Assembly: GCA_030144725.1 (NCBI GenBank) | Contig: JASKMD010000026.1 | Coordinates: 10,904,616 to 10,968,615 of the forward strand | DNA from: Haematococcus lacustris | Lineage: Eukaryota; Chlorophyta; Chlorophyceae; Chlamydomonadales; Haematococcaceae | Reading direction: 5' to 3' | Length of the DNA stretch: 64,000 nucleotides | Shown here: positions 10,508 through 22,719 of the stretch, piece after piece | How the letters are laid out: each line of letters begins with the position of its first letter | Position numbering within the stretch: position 1 is the stretch's first letter | The notes under the pieces: generated by a model | What the model was told of the DNA's origin: nothing | Database searches by the model: none | Seen by the model: the letters and a program-made list of their open reading frames with translations, nothing else | Made by a program: the position numbers and the translations under genes

Positions 10508-13500
10508 ATGTCGAACATCTATGGCGGAGGTGCGATAAAGTCTGCAATACTGCGCGGTTCAGTACGTACAATGTCCACCGGTGCTGCGGCTCGTCGCAGA
10601 CGAGGTCAACGCGCTAGTGCTGGACTTGGGCAGCTGCTTGTGTAAGGCTGGGTACGCTGGAGATGATGGCCCCAAGGCCGTCTTCCCCTCGGTGAGACCC
10701 TAAGGGGACAGGGGAGTGGGTGAGCCTCCCTCAGCCAGCCAAGCCGTCATGAGCTCCCATCCCACAGCTCACACACAGACAGCCCATCAGCCTCGCTGCC
10801 TGGCGTTGTGTGCGCAGAGTGTGGGTGTGGTGCAAGCCACTCACGATGCTAACGGCATGGAGATTGACGGGCTGACAGCCAGCAAGCGCAAACTCTATGT
10901 CGGACAGCTAGGGGTCAACTACAAGAGGAACCACATGGAGGTACACATGGAGGGCCCAGCTAGGGCTTGCCTACTGCAATGTAGACTGACTGCCACACAG
11001 CCTGGTCAGGGCAATTGGGCAGCCCCTGTCACCCTTTCGACCACCCCTGGATTGCGGGAGGGTTGTCGGAGATGCTGTTGGGCGCAGCACCAGGTTGACC
11101 ATGGTCCCTGCTTATCCCCCAGACGAGCGTCACAAACCATGATGCTCGGAGTGCAAGCCGTGTCGTAGCTTGTGCACTGCACCACCACAGCATGCAACTA
11201 CTCCACATGTGGGCTGTACAGCTTGCATGCAGCGCAAGGCAATCAGGAATAAAGCAGACATGCTACCCTGATGAGACAGGCTGTTGGCAGCTGTAGCATG
11301 CGGTGCAGCGCTGGCGGAGTGTGTGGCTAAGGCCCATAGAGTCCTCAGGCCGGCAGTGGCCATAGAATGTGGCAGCTCCTACGCGAGCAATCTTCACCAT
11401 GCCCAACCATCTCGTCTGTGTCATAGCATGTGAAGTGGTGTCGCGCAGCATAACACAGAGTTTGCTACCCTTTGATGCCTGCATGCCACTAGCCTAGCTG
11501 GCTGGTGCTCGTGCTGTGTGCACATGCAACATGTGCAAGTCGGCAAATGAGGTACTGCACTGCAGCAATGCTACGAGCTGTTGCTGAGTGTGTGTGTCAC
11601 ATGGCGGTGGAGGTAGCAAGGTGTGCGTGTGAGCATGCTTGTGGGCGCATGCCAGGTGGTGTCTCCCTGGTCCACCTCAGATGATGGCTACGCTGACTGG
11701 GACGCGGTGGAGGGCTTGTGTGATCATGCCATCCGGTAGGCTAGCCCCTTGGCAGCAGGCACGTCAGCAACTAGGCTTCCAGCCGCCAGGACATCAGCGG
11801 CCAGAGTGTCAGTAGCCAGGATATTAGCAGCTAGCACGTGAGCAGCCAGGATGGTGGAATGCAGGCATGCCAGCTGGGTGGGTATGCAGCACTTACACAC
11901 TGTCGTCCATGCCCGCAGTGATGCCCCGCCCCTGCCCATCCCCCAACACTGCTTCCCATGGAGGGCTGTGGCATCAGCAGTGCATGCCACCAGCACTTGC
12001 TCCATCACACGCTTCTGTTATCAGCATTCTCATCCCTCTATAGGCTCACTCAATGCAAGCACGCCAGGCTGCACGGTTCTGGTAGCCCATCGCAATCTTT
12101 GCCTGCTAGGCCAACCGCTTGCACTGACGCCTGCGCCATCAGGTCCCACGGGCCTGTGTGGCTCCCTGCCGGCATGCCCTGCCTGGCCCCCTTCCTTGCA
12201 GCAGCTGCTTCACAATGCCACGGTCAGGCATGTGGGCAACATGGCCCAGCCAATGTAGCCTGTGCTCTTGTAGTAGTGTAAGGACGGCTGGCTGCTGGAT
12301 GCACTGGTGTAGCTTGTGCTATGCTGCTCTAGTGTTGCTGAGCGCATGCCTGGCGTTGTTAGCCATCTGTCCTCCCTCCCTCTCTCTCACACTCTCTCTC
12401 TCATGCGAGGCATGCAGGGAGCGCCTGCGATCAGACCCCAAGGACTTTGCCATCATGATGGCGGAGGCCAACGCCACGCCCAAGCCATCACGAGACAGGC
12501 TAGTGGAGCTGCTGTTTGAGAAGCTGAGGGTGCCGGCCATCTTCTTGGCAAAGAATGCTGTGAGTGGTGTGGTCGACAGCTGCAGAGAGAGCATTGCGTG
12601 GCACATGCTCATTACAACACTCAGCTACAGAATGAGCCATAGCGCAATTTAACCACACCCCCAGGTTTGTTGTTGCCAGCACACCTTACCTCATGGGTTG
12701 CAGCCCATGCGCCTCGGGTATGCAGAGTTCTGGGCATTACCTTCCAGAGGGTTTGGGTATGCAGATGCAGGCTGTGCTTGTAGGTTAGGCATGAGATGAC
12801 ACTGATGTCATGGGACAGTGGGTTTAAGCGCTTGTCAAATGTTGTGGCTGTTGTCTCCTCCCGGCTGGGTTCTGCATTACACCCTGACTTGCCCAACAGC
12901 AGACTGCTGGCTATGCTATGCAGCGCGCAGCCAAGGCCCTTGCAGCCACAGCTGATGCCTGGTTGCTGATACTGATCCGACGAGTAGCCCACACCTGCAG
13001 CTGGCAAACTACGATGGCTGGGCTGTCATGCTAAGACATGCATGACTCTGGAGGTTAGTAGGTGTAGGACAGCCACATCCTTGTGGCTTGCTGTGCACAG
13101 GTGCTCAGTGCATTTGCCACTGCTCGCCAAACTGCCGTCATTGTGGACGCCGGGTATCGTTCCACCACAGGTCGGTGCTCCTGCTGCTGTCTGCTGCACT
13201 GTTTAAAATGCTTGCTTAGTCGGGACATTACATGTGGGCTCTTCTCCCTCTCGAATCTCATGCCTCCATCACCAACAACTGCTTGCTGCTTAAGTAAATG
13301 ACATGCCAGCTCATTAGGTGCTGGCACAACTGCTGCATTGATGCTGATGGTCAACTCAGATCAGCAACTTCTCAATGGCGTCCTGCAAGCAGCATGGGCG
13401 TGGCTTTGCAGAAACATCATGTGTGCATGCACTGATGTGCAGCATGCACTCATGCTCGTCATGCACTCATGCGCACAGAGGGCAGTTGGTCAAAAACAAC

Positions 13501-16500
13501 ATACCTTCAGCGTCTGAATCTGAGATTTCAGTTGGCTGCCTTCGTTAGTAGTGACTGAGGCAGCGATGACTGGGCGAGAGACTCCGCAAGCCCTTCCAAG
13601 AGCTGCCTTAGACGGCACAAAGACGTATGGAACGTTCTGCAAACCAGTAGACCAACAAAACGATGAACCGCACTGGCGCCGACAGCAAGCATTTCTTGCC
13701 ACCTGCCTTGTCCTCGGCCAGCAGCGGCAAGTGCAGCAGAATCTCAATGGGTTCCGTGTCAGCGGCCATAACGATGAATTCGGCAATGCCGCGATTCAGG
13801 GTCTTGGTAGCTGCAAAGAGCGAAATGAAACGGATGCTTAGCTCTGCCGATACGTTCATTTAGCTAGCGAAGCCGTCGTTGCCGCACCTTCATTGGCTCC
13901 CTTTTTTAGCTGCTTGTAGTTGGCAGCCTGCTGCACAATGTCCATGATGGTGTTTGACAGCTGCGCGTCCGCTAATGGGTAAGCTTTTGGGTTCACAGCC
14001 TCGCTCATCGTGCCCGACGAAGCTCACTGGCTGATCACTACCCGGTTATGAGACAAACAAGCAGTCGCTAGCACAACAAATGACCGCTTGTTGTGCACAG
14101 TCGCAGTGGCGCCGCCGACGGTTGATGGCGGTTGGCAGCATGCACTCTATCCCATTCTATGCTATTTGCATGCAGTGGCTGCCGTCCACGATGGGTACGC
14201 ACTGACCAAGACGTTTGCCAAATCACCCTTTGGAGGCCAAGCATTGAACACGTTGATGCAGAAGGTATGGCCCTCCCAGATGCCACAGCAGTAGGGTTAG
14301 CCACAGCAAGGTGCTACTGAGCACGCATGGTCAGGATCATGGCAGAAAGGCTACACCCCTGATGGCGCATCTTTTCACATTCATGCCAATCTTTCTGCTG
14401 TCACTGCTGACTGCCAGGCACTGGAAGTCAAGGGAGTGGTGCTGCGGCCACGTTACACTTTCAAGCGGCGTGAGCTGTCTCCAGGGGAGTGGAAGGTGTG
14501 GGGTGTGAGACAATGTGTTGTCAGAGCTGTCTGGTCCTATGTGACACTGCCCACATCGACACTGCCAACACGTTGTTCAACGGTTGAAGGTTGGCTGCAG
14601 TTGCCGCTGTGTCATGTGAGTCATGTTAACCTCTAGGGGAAGGGTGGCTTTAGGTTGACTTCAGCCCTGCCCCTGCAAGCTGGTGCAAGGGTGTGTTGTC
14701 AGCTTCTTGCTACAGGTGGAGGAGGTGCCTTCACCACTGGTGACTCCGTCGTTCAAAGCATACCAGGTGGGCCAGCCGTGCTTAGCTTGTGCCAGGCAGT
14801 CATAGGGACGGTTGAGGAAGGGTGTGGAGGAACGGGGTGGAGCCCCATGCTGCTGCTGTTACAGGAGGGTTAAGGGTTTTGAGGCAATGCTGGGTGGGCT
14901 GCTGGTGGCGTCAGGGGCCAGGCAAGTTGGGCTAGGCCTAGTCTGTGGGCCTGGCTGGCCGGACTGGCTGGCTGGGCAGGAGGATGGGTGAGCAGGTAGG
15001 CGAATAGGACGGCCTGGGGTGCAGGCCATGGTGTGTTGCTCGTGTCCTGCGGTGGCGGCTGCAGGTGGAGGCCCTGGTCAGCGACATCAGGGAGGCGCTG
15101 TGCAAGGTCAATGACGTCATGTTTGACGAGGTCGCAAACGCCAACCTGCTCACCACATCGTACGAGGTCAGTGAGCGCTGCACCACCCATGGCCCATCCC
15201 ACCACCCTGTGTCCTGCTCTGCCCACCGCAACCCTGTTGCCACACTCTGCCTAGCTCAGCCCCCCCACACCCCACCCCACGCTGCCTCTTGACCAGCACC
15301 TTTCTCCTTCACACCTTCGCTGTCAACAGCTCTTCAACACCTTTCTTCGTCACTTGCCCATCCCGCCTACACCGCCCACTCACACCTGGTGCCCCTCCTG
15401 CCATGCAGCTGCCTGACGGGACTGAGATCATCGTGGGGTCAGACCGGCTCAAGGTGCCCGAGGTGCTGTTCCAGCCCCGCCTGCTGTCCACCTTCACGCT
15501 CATCAACCCCGACACCTTCACTGCCAGGACAGACGGCAGCGTGGCCGCGCCCTTGCCGGGTCAGTCATGATGCGGGGTGCAGGGCTAGGAGCCACGCAGG
15601 GCGTGGAGGATAGACAGGGTGGGGGTAGCAGAGTGGGGGTAGCGGTGAGGAGTAGGAGGAGGTGACAGGGAAGCACTGCCCCTGAGGCCCTGCCCCTGAG
15701 GCACTGCCCCTGAGAATGATCTGGGCTGTTCAACAATGGAGGAGAGGGAGGGTGTGGAAGGAAGGGCGAGGCAGGGGGTGAGAAGGAGGGGGTGGGAAGG
15801 GAGGGGAGGGGGAGGGGGAAGGGGGAGGGGGAGGGCGTGGCAGGGAGAGGGGGCGGGGTTTGGAAGGGGGAGGCGCAGTGGTAGGTCAGGAGTGCCGCCT
15901 GAGCCTTGGTGCCGCCCTGTTGCTTTTCTTCAACCAGCCTCATGTGCTGAGCTGAAGTGCCACTGCTGGACTGGCTGCATTGGTTGCACTGGGCTACTGG
16001 ACTGGCTGCAACGGCTTATGATGGTGATGATGTTTGGGCGAATGCAGAGATGGTGATGGAGGCCATCACAAAGTGTGATGTGGATGTGAGGAAGGACATG
16101 TACCAGGTATGGCCTGGATGGGCGGTGGGAAGGGGGCAAACCCAGCAGCAGAGGCTGAAGAGGCGGGAGGAGGAGTGGCAAGCTGTGGAGAGGGTCGGGG
16201 CAGGACTGGGTGTGTGAAGGCCATGCCTCATGGAGCAGCAGCACAGCCTCAGCTGGGCCCTGGGGCCATACAGGCATAGCGAGGGCTACACAGCATGCAA
16301 GCAAGGGGAGAAGAATTACAGCCTGCCTGTTTTTGCTACGCCCACTGCTGACTGTTGCTGACGTGTGGAAAATTCTGATATCGCAGGGTGTGGTCCTGAC
16401 CGGAGGCTTGTCGCTCACAGGTGGTCTCAGGGACCGGCTAGAAAAAGAGCTCACAGAACAAGGCCCGTCGGTGAGTCCCCGTCGTGCCGAGCAACCTGCA

Positions 16501-16825
16501 CACAACACAGTTCCCGCAAACCGCAGCCGTCGCCACGTGTGCATCTCGCCCCGCGGGAAGCCGTGCTCGTGCCCGTGCCTCATTGCTCTGCGGCTGTTGC
16601 GGTGTTGGTGTTGCGCACTGCTGAAGTAATGTGGGCCGGGTCGCGGAATGGTCGCAGGGCGCGCGCTTCAAGGTCACCATGGCTGCAAACCCCACTGAGC
16701 GACGGTTTAGCACCTGGCTTGGGGGCTCAATCTTAGCGTCGCTGGGCTCCTTCCAGCAGATGTGGGTGTCGCGCAAGGAGTACGATGAGCACGGGACCGT
16801 GATCGTGCATCGCAAGGCACCCTAA
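10508..16825 (+). CDS. ARP4: Actin-related protein 4 (ARP4/BAF53 family), 14 exons
   Basis: ARP4 is a nuclear actin-fold subunit of chromatin remodelling (INO80, SWR1, SWI/SNF) and NuA4 acetyltransferase complexes. Fourteen phase-consistent exons give 436 residues, close to plant ARP4 (about 440): 10508-10529, 10600-10691, 10818-10940, 11656-11735, 12418-12559, 13101-13170, 14176-14264, 14418-14495, 14716-14766, 15065-15166, 15409-15559, 16048-16106, 16387-16470, 16658-16825. Signatures: N-terminal [16 protein letters not shown] and C-K-A-G-Y-A-G; then [23 protein letters not shown]; and C-terminal [23 protein letters not shown]. The second phosphate loop reads D-A-G-Y-R-S-T rather than actin's D-S-G-D-G-V-T. 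The 22-nt first exon was chosen because only the ATG at 10508 reaches exon 2 in phase. SNU13 lies antisense in intron 6. Confidence 0.93.
11362..11556 (+). repeat. 195-bp direct repeat, copy A (in ARP4 intron 3)
   Basis: Matches 25282-25476 base for base in length, with about eight mismatches by eye. No coding capacity; probably a fragment of a dispersed element. Confidence 0.85.
13356..14008 (-). CDS. SNU13: SNU13 / NHP2L1 (15.5K) snoRNP and U4 snRNP protein, nested gene
   Basis: SNU13 is the L7Ae-family protein that binds kink-turns in U4 snRNA and box C/D snoRNAs. Four exons on the minus strand: 14008-13888, 13810-13707, 13636-13505 and 13382-13356 (TGA), giving 127 residues against about 128 in animals. 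Hallmarks: [57 protein letters not shown] and [11 protein letters not shown]. Exon 2 must end at AAG followed by gcaggt, a GC donor, because only that keeps K-N-V-P-Y in frame. A TGTAA word, the usual volvocalean poly(A) signal, lies about 125 nt past the stop. The whole gene lies within ARP4 intron 6 (13171-14175), antisense. Confidence 0.95.
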
Positions 16826-17030
16826 GCGTTGCGATGTTCCCCGGCCGTCGCGAAGGGAGGGGCAGCCGCTGACGGCTGGTGCGGGGGCACCTGTGGGACT
16901 TCCCCCATCCCACCGGAGCCTATGTCACATAGCAGCGCGGTGCCTGCCAAAACCAACGTTGTGGTGGCGCGATAGGCCTCCTTGCTTGCAAGTCGGGCGC
17001 CCTCAACTGATAGGGAACCGACCCCTGGTA
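16826..17030. other. Spacer between ARP4 and Fanzor copy 2
   Basis: No gene seen. From 17018 the sequence resembles 20748-20790 on the other side of Fanzor copy 2 (shared word ACCCCTGGTA), a possible trace of element ends. Confidence 0.3.
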
Positions 17031-20000
17031 CTAGGACGGCACTGTGTAACTCCACGGTAGTGTAACAATGCGCTCCTTGCGCCGCATGTTTCCCCTATTG
17101 AAAGGCAGGGGCTGCGTTATCTGTAAACCTTTGACAGCCTTGCCCTGGGCCTTGCCCTTGGTGGGCTCAGCTGCCGGCTCAGCCTTGGTGCGCTTGCTGC
17201 CCTTGGCTGGCTGGGGTGTGCTGGGCCCTGGCTCTGAGGCTGCAGGCTGTGTGGCTTCCTGGCTGCTGCGTGGGGCCTGTGGGGGCCTGCGGGGGGCCAC
17301 TACCGGGCACCACACCAGGCCCCGCACTGGCTGGCCACGCTCCTGGCTCCAGGCTAGGCGCAGCAGGCGCTGTTCCACTTGCCCTGCTGGGGGCTTCCAG
17401 CCTGCAGGTCTTGTGGCACTGAGTGTGTTCAGCTCCACCTCACAGGGCTGCTTGCCATTCACTGCTGAGCTGACCCGGCTGGTGCGGTGCTCATCCACAA
17501 GCACCACCCTGCCCCCATCCTGGTCTTTGCCCCTGGGCCTGCACACCACCTTGCGGCAGGTCCGCAACACCGCATCCGCACCCCACCCTCCCCTGGTGCC
17601 AATGCTAGCTGCTCCAAAGAAGACCACCAGCTGCTTGGCACGATTGTGGCGCTTCATGGACAACTCAGCCATCTCCTTCTCCAACTGCAGCCATGCACAC
17701 AAGACACACACATGGTGGCTGACATGGTGACACCAGGTTAGGCATGGCACAATCATGTACCTCTTTCGTTCCCTTACTCGTTTGTTCCCTTACCCTCCCT
17801 CCCTCCCACCTACCCACCCACCCACCCACCCTCACCTTCTTGAAGAACTGCTCCAGCGCCCGGTCCTGGGCTCCGTACAGCCTCAGCCGCTGCCGTGCCC
17901 ACTTGGGGTCCAGGTACACCTCCCACACCGCATCCCAGGTGGCCAGGGTGACGGTGATGTGCTTCAGGTTGGCCTCCAGGGAGGTGCCAGCTGAGCTTGC
18001 TGCTGCCAGGTGCTGGAGATGGGGCTTGATCGGTGCTAGCCACCGCTCTGTGTCACGGTGGGCATTGTTCAGGCCGCTGGCATGCTTCACCTCGCCCTTG
18101 GTCAGCTTCCACCGGCGCAGCTGGTCTGCCTTGAGCTGGCCTGTTGCTGGATCCCACACCCCAGAGGCTGCGCTGACTGCCTGGGTGACGCCGGGGTCGA
18201 TGCCCACCCCAATCTGTGTGTCTGTGTCAAACACAAACTCACGCATCTCAGCTATGCCTATGTGTGGGAGTCCCACTGCATGGGCCGCTGCTGCTGCTGC
18301 ACTTGGGCGGCTGCTGGTGCTGCTGCTGCTGGCAGCTGGAGGTGGGGTTGGAGGAGGGGGAAGGGGGCGCGTGTAGTGCACGCACACGCTGACACCATCT
18401 GTGTCCACCAACCTCTCGAAATGAAACTCCTTGTTGCGAAGCTTGTTGGTGTTGAACCACCTGGCCCAGTGATGGCTCAGTGCTGGCTCTGAGGTGAATG
18501 CTGCCCGGGTTTCCTTGGTCAGGCCCAGCTGCCTGCACACCCCATGCAGCACCCTGCTGTCCACCTTGATGAAGTGCACCCCCACCCTGGCCATGGGGGT
18601 GAGGGTGAAGGGGGGTGGACAGGTGAGGGTCCGGGGACCAACCCCTCGCCTCTTGCCGCGCTTTGGTTGCCCTGGCACAGGGGGGGTGTGGGGCTGCTGC
18701 CACCGCTCTAGCCACCGGCACACATGCACTGCATGGCGCATGAGGCAGGGCAGGGGCAGGGTGTCCTGCAGGGAGCCTTCCTTCTTCATGCCCAGTAGGC
18801 GGCGGTGCGTGTTGGCCTCCTCTATCAGGTCCGCCACATGGCCTTTGTCCAGGGTGGCGGCCTTCAGCTCCGAGCTGTGGGCGTTGATGCCATACCCACA
18901 CGCCATCCTGATGAACAGCTGGGCCTCCTCCCCGCTCCAGCCTAGCTTGGCCCTGGCTGCCTTGGCGTACAGCTTGACAATGCGCTCTGCAGGTCAGGTC
19001 AGGGTCAGGTCAGGTCAGGTCAGGTCAGGTCGGGTCAGGTCAGGTCAGGTCAGGTCAGGTCAGGTCAGGTCAGGGTCAGGTCAGGTCAGGTCAGGTCAGG
19101 TCAGGTCAGGTCAGGTCAGGTCAGGTCAGGTCAGGTCAGGTCAGGTCAGGTCAGGTCAGGTCAGGTCAGGTCAGGTCAGGTCAGGTCAGGTCAGGTCAGG
19201 TCAGGTCAGGTCAGGTCAGGTCAGGTCAGGTCAGGTCAGGTCAGGTCAGGTCAGGTCAGGTCAGGTCAGGTCAGGTCAGGTCAGGTCAGGTCAGGTCAGG
19301 TCAGGTCAGGTCAGGTCAGGTCAGGTCAGGTCAGGTCAGGTCAGGTCAGGTCAGGTCAGGTCAGGTCAGGTCAGGTCAGGTCAGGTCAGGTCAGGTCAGG
19401 TCAGGTCAGGTCAGGTCAGGTCAGGTCAGGTCAGGTCAGGTCAGGTCAGGTCAGGTCAGGTCAGGTCAGGTCAGGTCAGGTCAGGTCAGGTCAGGTCAGG
19501 TCAGGTCAGGTCAGGTCAGGTCAGGTCAGGTCAGGTCAGGTCAGGTCCAGGTCCAAGTCCAGGGTCTAGTCACCACCATGACTTGCCTGGATTGGAGTAA
19601 TGTTGCTGCATGGCCACCGCCAGCTGCATGGAGTGTGCGTCGATGGTGTTGTGGAAACCCGCCAGGTTGATGCTGCCCAGCTCCTGCAGCTTGGCCAGCA
19701 GCGCCTGGTTGCTGGGGTCCTCAAAGGCTGGCATGAGCATGGGGTGGCGGTTGCGCCCAAGGCGCCGCTGCAGCTGGTTGTAGCATGTCTTGAAGTTTGG
19801 GTTGGCGAAGAACTTGCAGAAGTCTTTCAGCTGCCTGAGCATCAGGGGGTCCTCGCAATCAAGGGGCAAGGGAGGGCCAGCGGGTGCTGCGGGTGCAAGG
19901 GCTGCCAGGCGGGCGCTGCAGCGCCTTTGGGGGGGTTGCGCGACTGGCTCAGGTTCTGACTCTGACTCTGACTCCGAGTCAGACTGTGGCTCTGGCTCTG

Positions 20001-20625
20001 AGCCACAGTCTGGCTCGGAGTCAGAGTCATTGTCACACTCCATGCTGGCAGGCTGGGCAGGCTGGGCAGGCTGGGCAGGGGCCCGTTGGGGGAGTGGGGG
20101 TAGGGGGGGAGCATCAGGGGGTTGGGGAGGCTGCACAGCTGGAGGCTGAGGGGCGCTGGGGGAGCCTGGGGTAGGGTAGCCCACCAGGCAGGTGAGAAAG
20201 ATACGCAGGACAAACAAGGAAGCGATGAAGCGGAGCTGAGAGTGGATCTCAGCCCGTAGCCGGAGGTGCTCCCTCAGCTTGCGCCTGGTCTTCTTACAGC
20301 CGCGCAGCACTGCGCCCTCGGGGACCTTGATGACCTGCAGCCAAGCGAGGTTGCCATTTTGACAGGCCAAGACAAGGCGGATACACATAAGGCGGGGACG
20401 GACCCACACCTGACGTCGACGCGTGGTCCAGCCATCTCGACGATCCTGTCGTTGCTTGCCTTGGGCGGAACGAGACGCTGCAATGGAACCAACAGGAGCG
20501 ACGGGTTATCTCACAGCGCGTAACTCACGTCTAGGGCTCACGTCACGGCTGGGGACACGAACCTTTATGTTGCTTTCCCGGGTCCTTCTTGTGCTGTCGC
20601 TACCCTTCCGCTTCTTCTTAGCCAT
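17031..20625 (-). CDS. Fanzor-like RuvC nuclease (copy 2), near full length but lacking RuvC-III
   Basis: Fanzors are eukaryotic TnpB relatives, RNA-guided DNA nucleases carried by transposons. Exons (minus): 20625-20563, 20477-20415, 20334-19587, 18986-17836, 17684-17031. Residues 3-7 are K-K-K-R-K, a classical nuclear localisation signal. Exon 3 holds basic helices, then a Pro-rich and an Asp/Ser/Glu acidic linker. Exon 4 has a second helical region and RuvC-I as V-G-I-D-P-G-V-T; exon 5 has RuvC-II as V-L-V-D-E-H-R-T-S-R-V-S-S. After a Lys/Ala linker the protein stops without the D-R-x-x-N-A-A-L-N block of copies 3 and 4; instead it reads G-N-M-R-R-K-E-R-I-V to a stop in a flanking repeat. 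Intron 3 has a GC donor (CCAG then gcaagt) and contains the AGGTC array. The exon 2 donor is ambiguous. Nuclease activity is unlikely without RuvC-III; it may be a decaying copy. Confidence 0.7.
18991..19545 (-). repeat. (GACCT)n pentamer array in intron 3 of Fanzor copy 2
   Basis: About 110 units of AGGTC on the plus strand, with a few imperfect units at 19001, 19031 and 19071. On the coding (minus) strand the repeat is GACCT, and its last unit merges into the 3' splice site ctgacctgcag. The same pentamer on the sense strand fills the intron of copy 4. Confidence 0.95.
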
Positions 20626-21230
20626 CACGCGATGCGCAGTGCGACGGGCGGGGGCATTTTCTAGCAATTTGGGTTTCCCGTGAAAAATACACGGATGTGT
20701 GAAAATACACAGTGGTCCCAGTCGGGGGACCCCAACTAACAGAAAACCTACCCCTGGTAGTAGGATGGCTGTAACTCTGCACTCACTGCGCCTAATATTA
20801 TGCTAGATGATTCACAATGTAGGCAACCCAGCCAGCTACCTCTCACCCACTTTGGGTAATTATCCAGTCAGTAGGCCGTGCACAGTGAAGCATCAAAGTT
20901 AGTGATTTAAATTTAAGCCGTTGCGGAGCATGCAGTCATCGCTGCGACCGCCCGCGTCGCTTAGGCTGCTCTACATGAGCATGCGCATCGGCAGCAGCAG
21001 TCGGATCGGAGAACGGTTGCGGGAATGTGGCACGAAGGCGGTTGGCAGGTTCGGTTAGGAGAGGTGGCTCAGGCGTTCCCAACTACCTGAAAACCACCCC
21101 CCTGTGATACGAAGCCCGTATCTCCGCAGCCACGCAGTCAAAAATATATGTAAACAGTGCTTTGAACAGAGGAGAGTCATATCTACGAAATGGCAGACGC
21201 AGCAAAAACTATCTCGCTCTCAGCGGTGCT
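20626..21230. other. Upstream region of Fanzor copy 2 and spacer
   Basis: No gene supported. It contains the candidate direct-repeat partner of 17018-17060 at 20748-20790 and otherwise appears unique. Confidence 0.35.
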
Positions 21231-22584
21231 CAGTGCCTGTCCAAAGATAAGCATTTGAATTCATGCGATTTCGACACATGCGAGGCGCGCCGCACTAGCA
21301 CGCTTCGCCACGCTGTTGTGAGTGGCACCTGCAACACGCAGCAGCAGTCGGAACATGTTTTGCTTTTGGCATGTGGACGCGACGACGGCAGTCGTGACGA
21401 CTGGATACCACTATGAGCTTTTGGAGCTGCTGCTGGCGCTAGTGCATTACCGGCTGCTCTACTACGCTTAAACAAGGTGCTAGGTGCAGTACGTGGTGTT
21501 GTCTCACCTTGCTTTGCTGCCCTCGACTTGTTAGCTGCAGGTGCCCCACGCTTACGGGACGTGCTTGCCGCTGCCAGCTGTTGCTGCTGCTGAGGGGGTG
21601 CACCAGCAGACTCAGCCAGCTCAGGGGTGGTGCCTGCAGGTGTCAGCTGCTGCTGAGGGGGCGCAGCTGCAGCAAGCTTCCCACGGATGTGGGTGCACAC
21701 GTGGCTCAGTAGCTTGGGTACCCTCCAGCTTGCCCCAGCCCCAGCCCCAGCCCCAGCCCCAGCCCCAGCCCCAGCCCCAGCCCCAGCCCCAGCCCCAGCC
21801 CCAGCCCCAGCCCCAGCCCCAGCCCCAGCCCCAGCCCCAGCCCCAGCCCCAGCCCCAGCCCCAGCCCCAGCCCCAGCCCCAGCCCCAGCCCCAGCCCCAG
21901 CCCCAGCCCCAGCCCCAGCCCCAGCCCCAGCCCCAGCCCCAGCCCCAGCCCCAGCCCTTGCCCCAGCCCCAGCACCGGGTCTCTGCTCCCAGCCTTCTGG
22001 CAGGTGCTGCGGGGTGACTGCTGCTGTCACTCGCAATACGAGCACCTTGCCATGGCGATCGCATGTGCACCCATCAAATTGCAGGTGTATTGCCTTTGCG
22101 CGCAATAGTTGGTCTGAAAGCAGGCAGCAGAGCAAAGACATGCGGTTATTCCCAGCCTCAGCCCCCCCTCAACCCTCCCCTCAGCCCCCCCTCCCACCCC
22201 CTACCACTCCCTTCCACCCCCTTCCACTCTCTCCCAGCCCCTTCCCACCCACGCCACCCTGCCTTCCCCTTTGCATCTTACCAAGGGTCTTGCGCCGCAT
22301 GTAGGTGGACACGATGTAGAATTCACGCCCAACTGTGGATGTCTTGCCTGGCCGGTGAGGGTTGGGGAGGACGCACTGCTCAGAGACGAAGAACTGTCGG
22401 CACTTGGAGAGGGCACGGCGGCTGACACCTGTCTCTAGATGCAACCTGACGGTGCTCAAGCAGTGGTGAGCATTGTAGGGTGCAGTCCGGGCTGCTGGCC
22501 TCCCCACTGGGCTCTCTTGAGTTGGAATGAAGATGTCAGTTGGTGAGGGTGCTGGGCTGAGCTGCTCCCATAGCTGTAGCCATC
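21231..22584 (-). CDS. Unrecognised protein with Ala/Gln/Ser-rich basic C-terminus
   Basis: Two exons join in phase on the minus strand. An upstream exon open from about 22584 ends at 22287 (ACC CTT G then gtaaga). The next starts at 22113 after tttcag, reading D-Q-L-L-R-A-K-A-I-H-L-Q-F-D-G-C-T-C-D-R-H-G-K-V-L-V-L-R-V with the G of the first exon. The upstream exon contains G-V-S-R-R-A-L-S-K-C-R-Q-F-F-V and G-R-E-F-Y-I-V-S-T-Y-M-R-R. The region beyond the CCCCAG array is Gln/Ala/Lys-rich (S-R-K-R-G-A-P-A-A-N-K-S-R). I cannot assign a family; the compact Cys/His cluster might belong to a transposon protein. Whether the array is translated or spliced out is unclear. Confidence 0.45.
21733..21954 (+). 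repeat. (CCCCAG)37 hexamer array
   Basis: Thirty-seven perfect units, followed after one variant by two more. Unlike the arrays in the Fanzor introns, the purine-rich strand is sense for the surrounding minus-strand gene, where it would read as Ala-Gly dipeptides or be intronic. Confidence 0.95.
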
Positions 22585-22719
22585 AGCATGTGTACCTTGT
22601 AAGCGGTATAACTTGTCACATACAAACCCAATGATTGAGTTGCATAGTACCACGGACGCGTTAGTGAGTATGCTAAAAAAAATCTGTGTGAGGTCAGGCT
22701 GTTTGTTCAATGGTGCAAA

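Noticed and set aside
10571..10690. ATG at 10571 as the ARP4 start
   Set aside because: It is out of frame with the conserved D-E-V-N-A-L; the ATG at 10508 joins in phase through a short intron and gives the family's I-Y-G-G-D-E-V.
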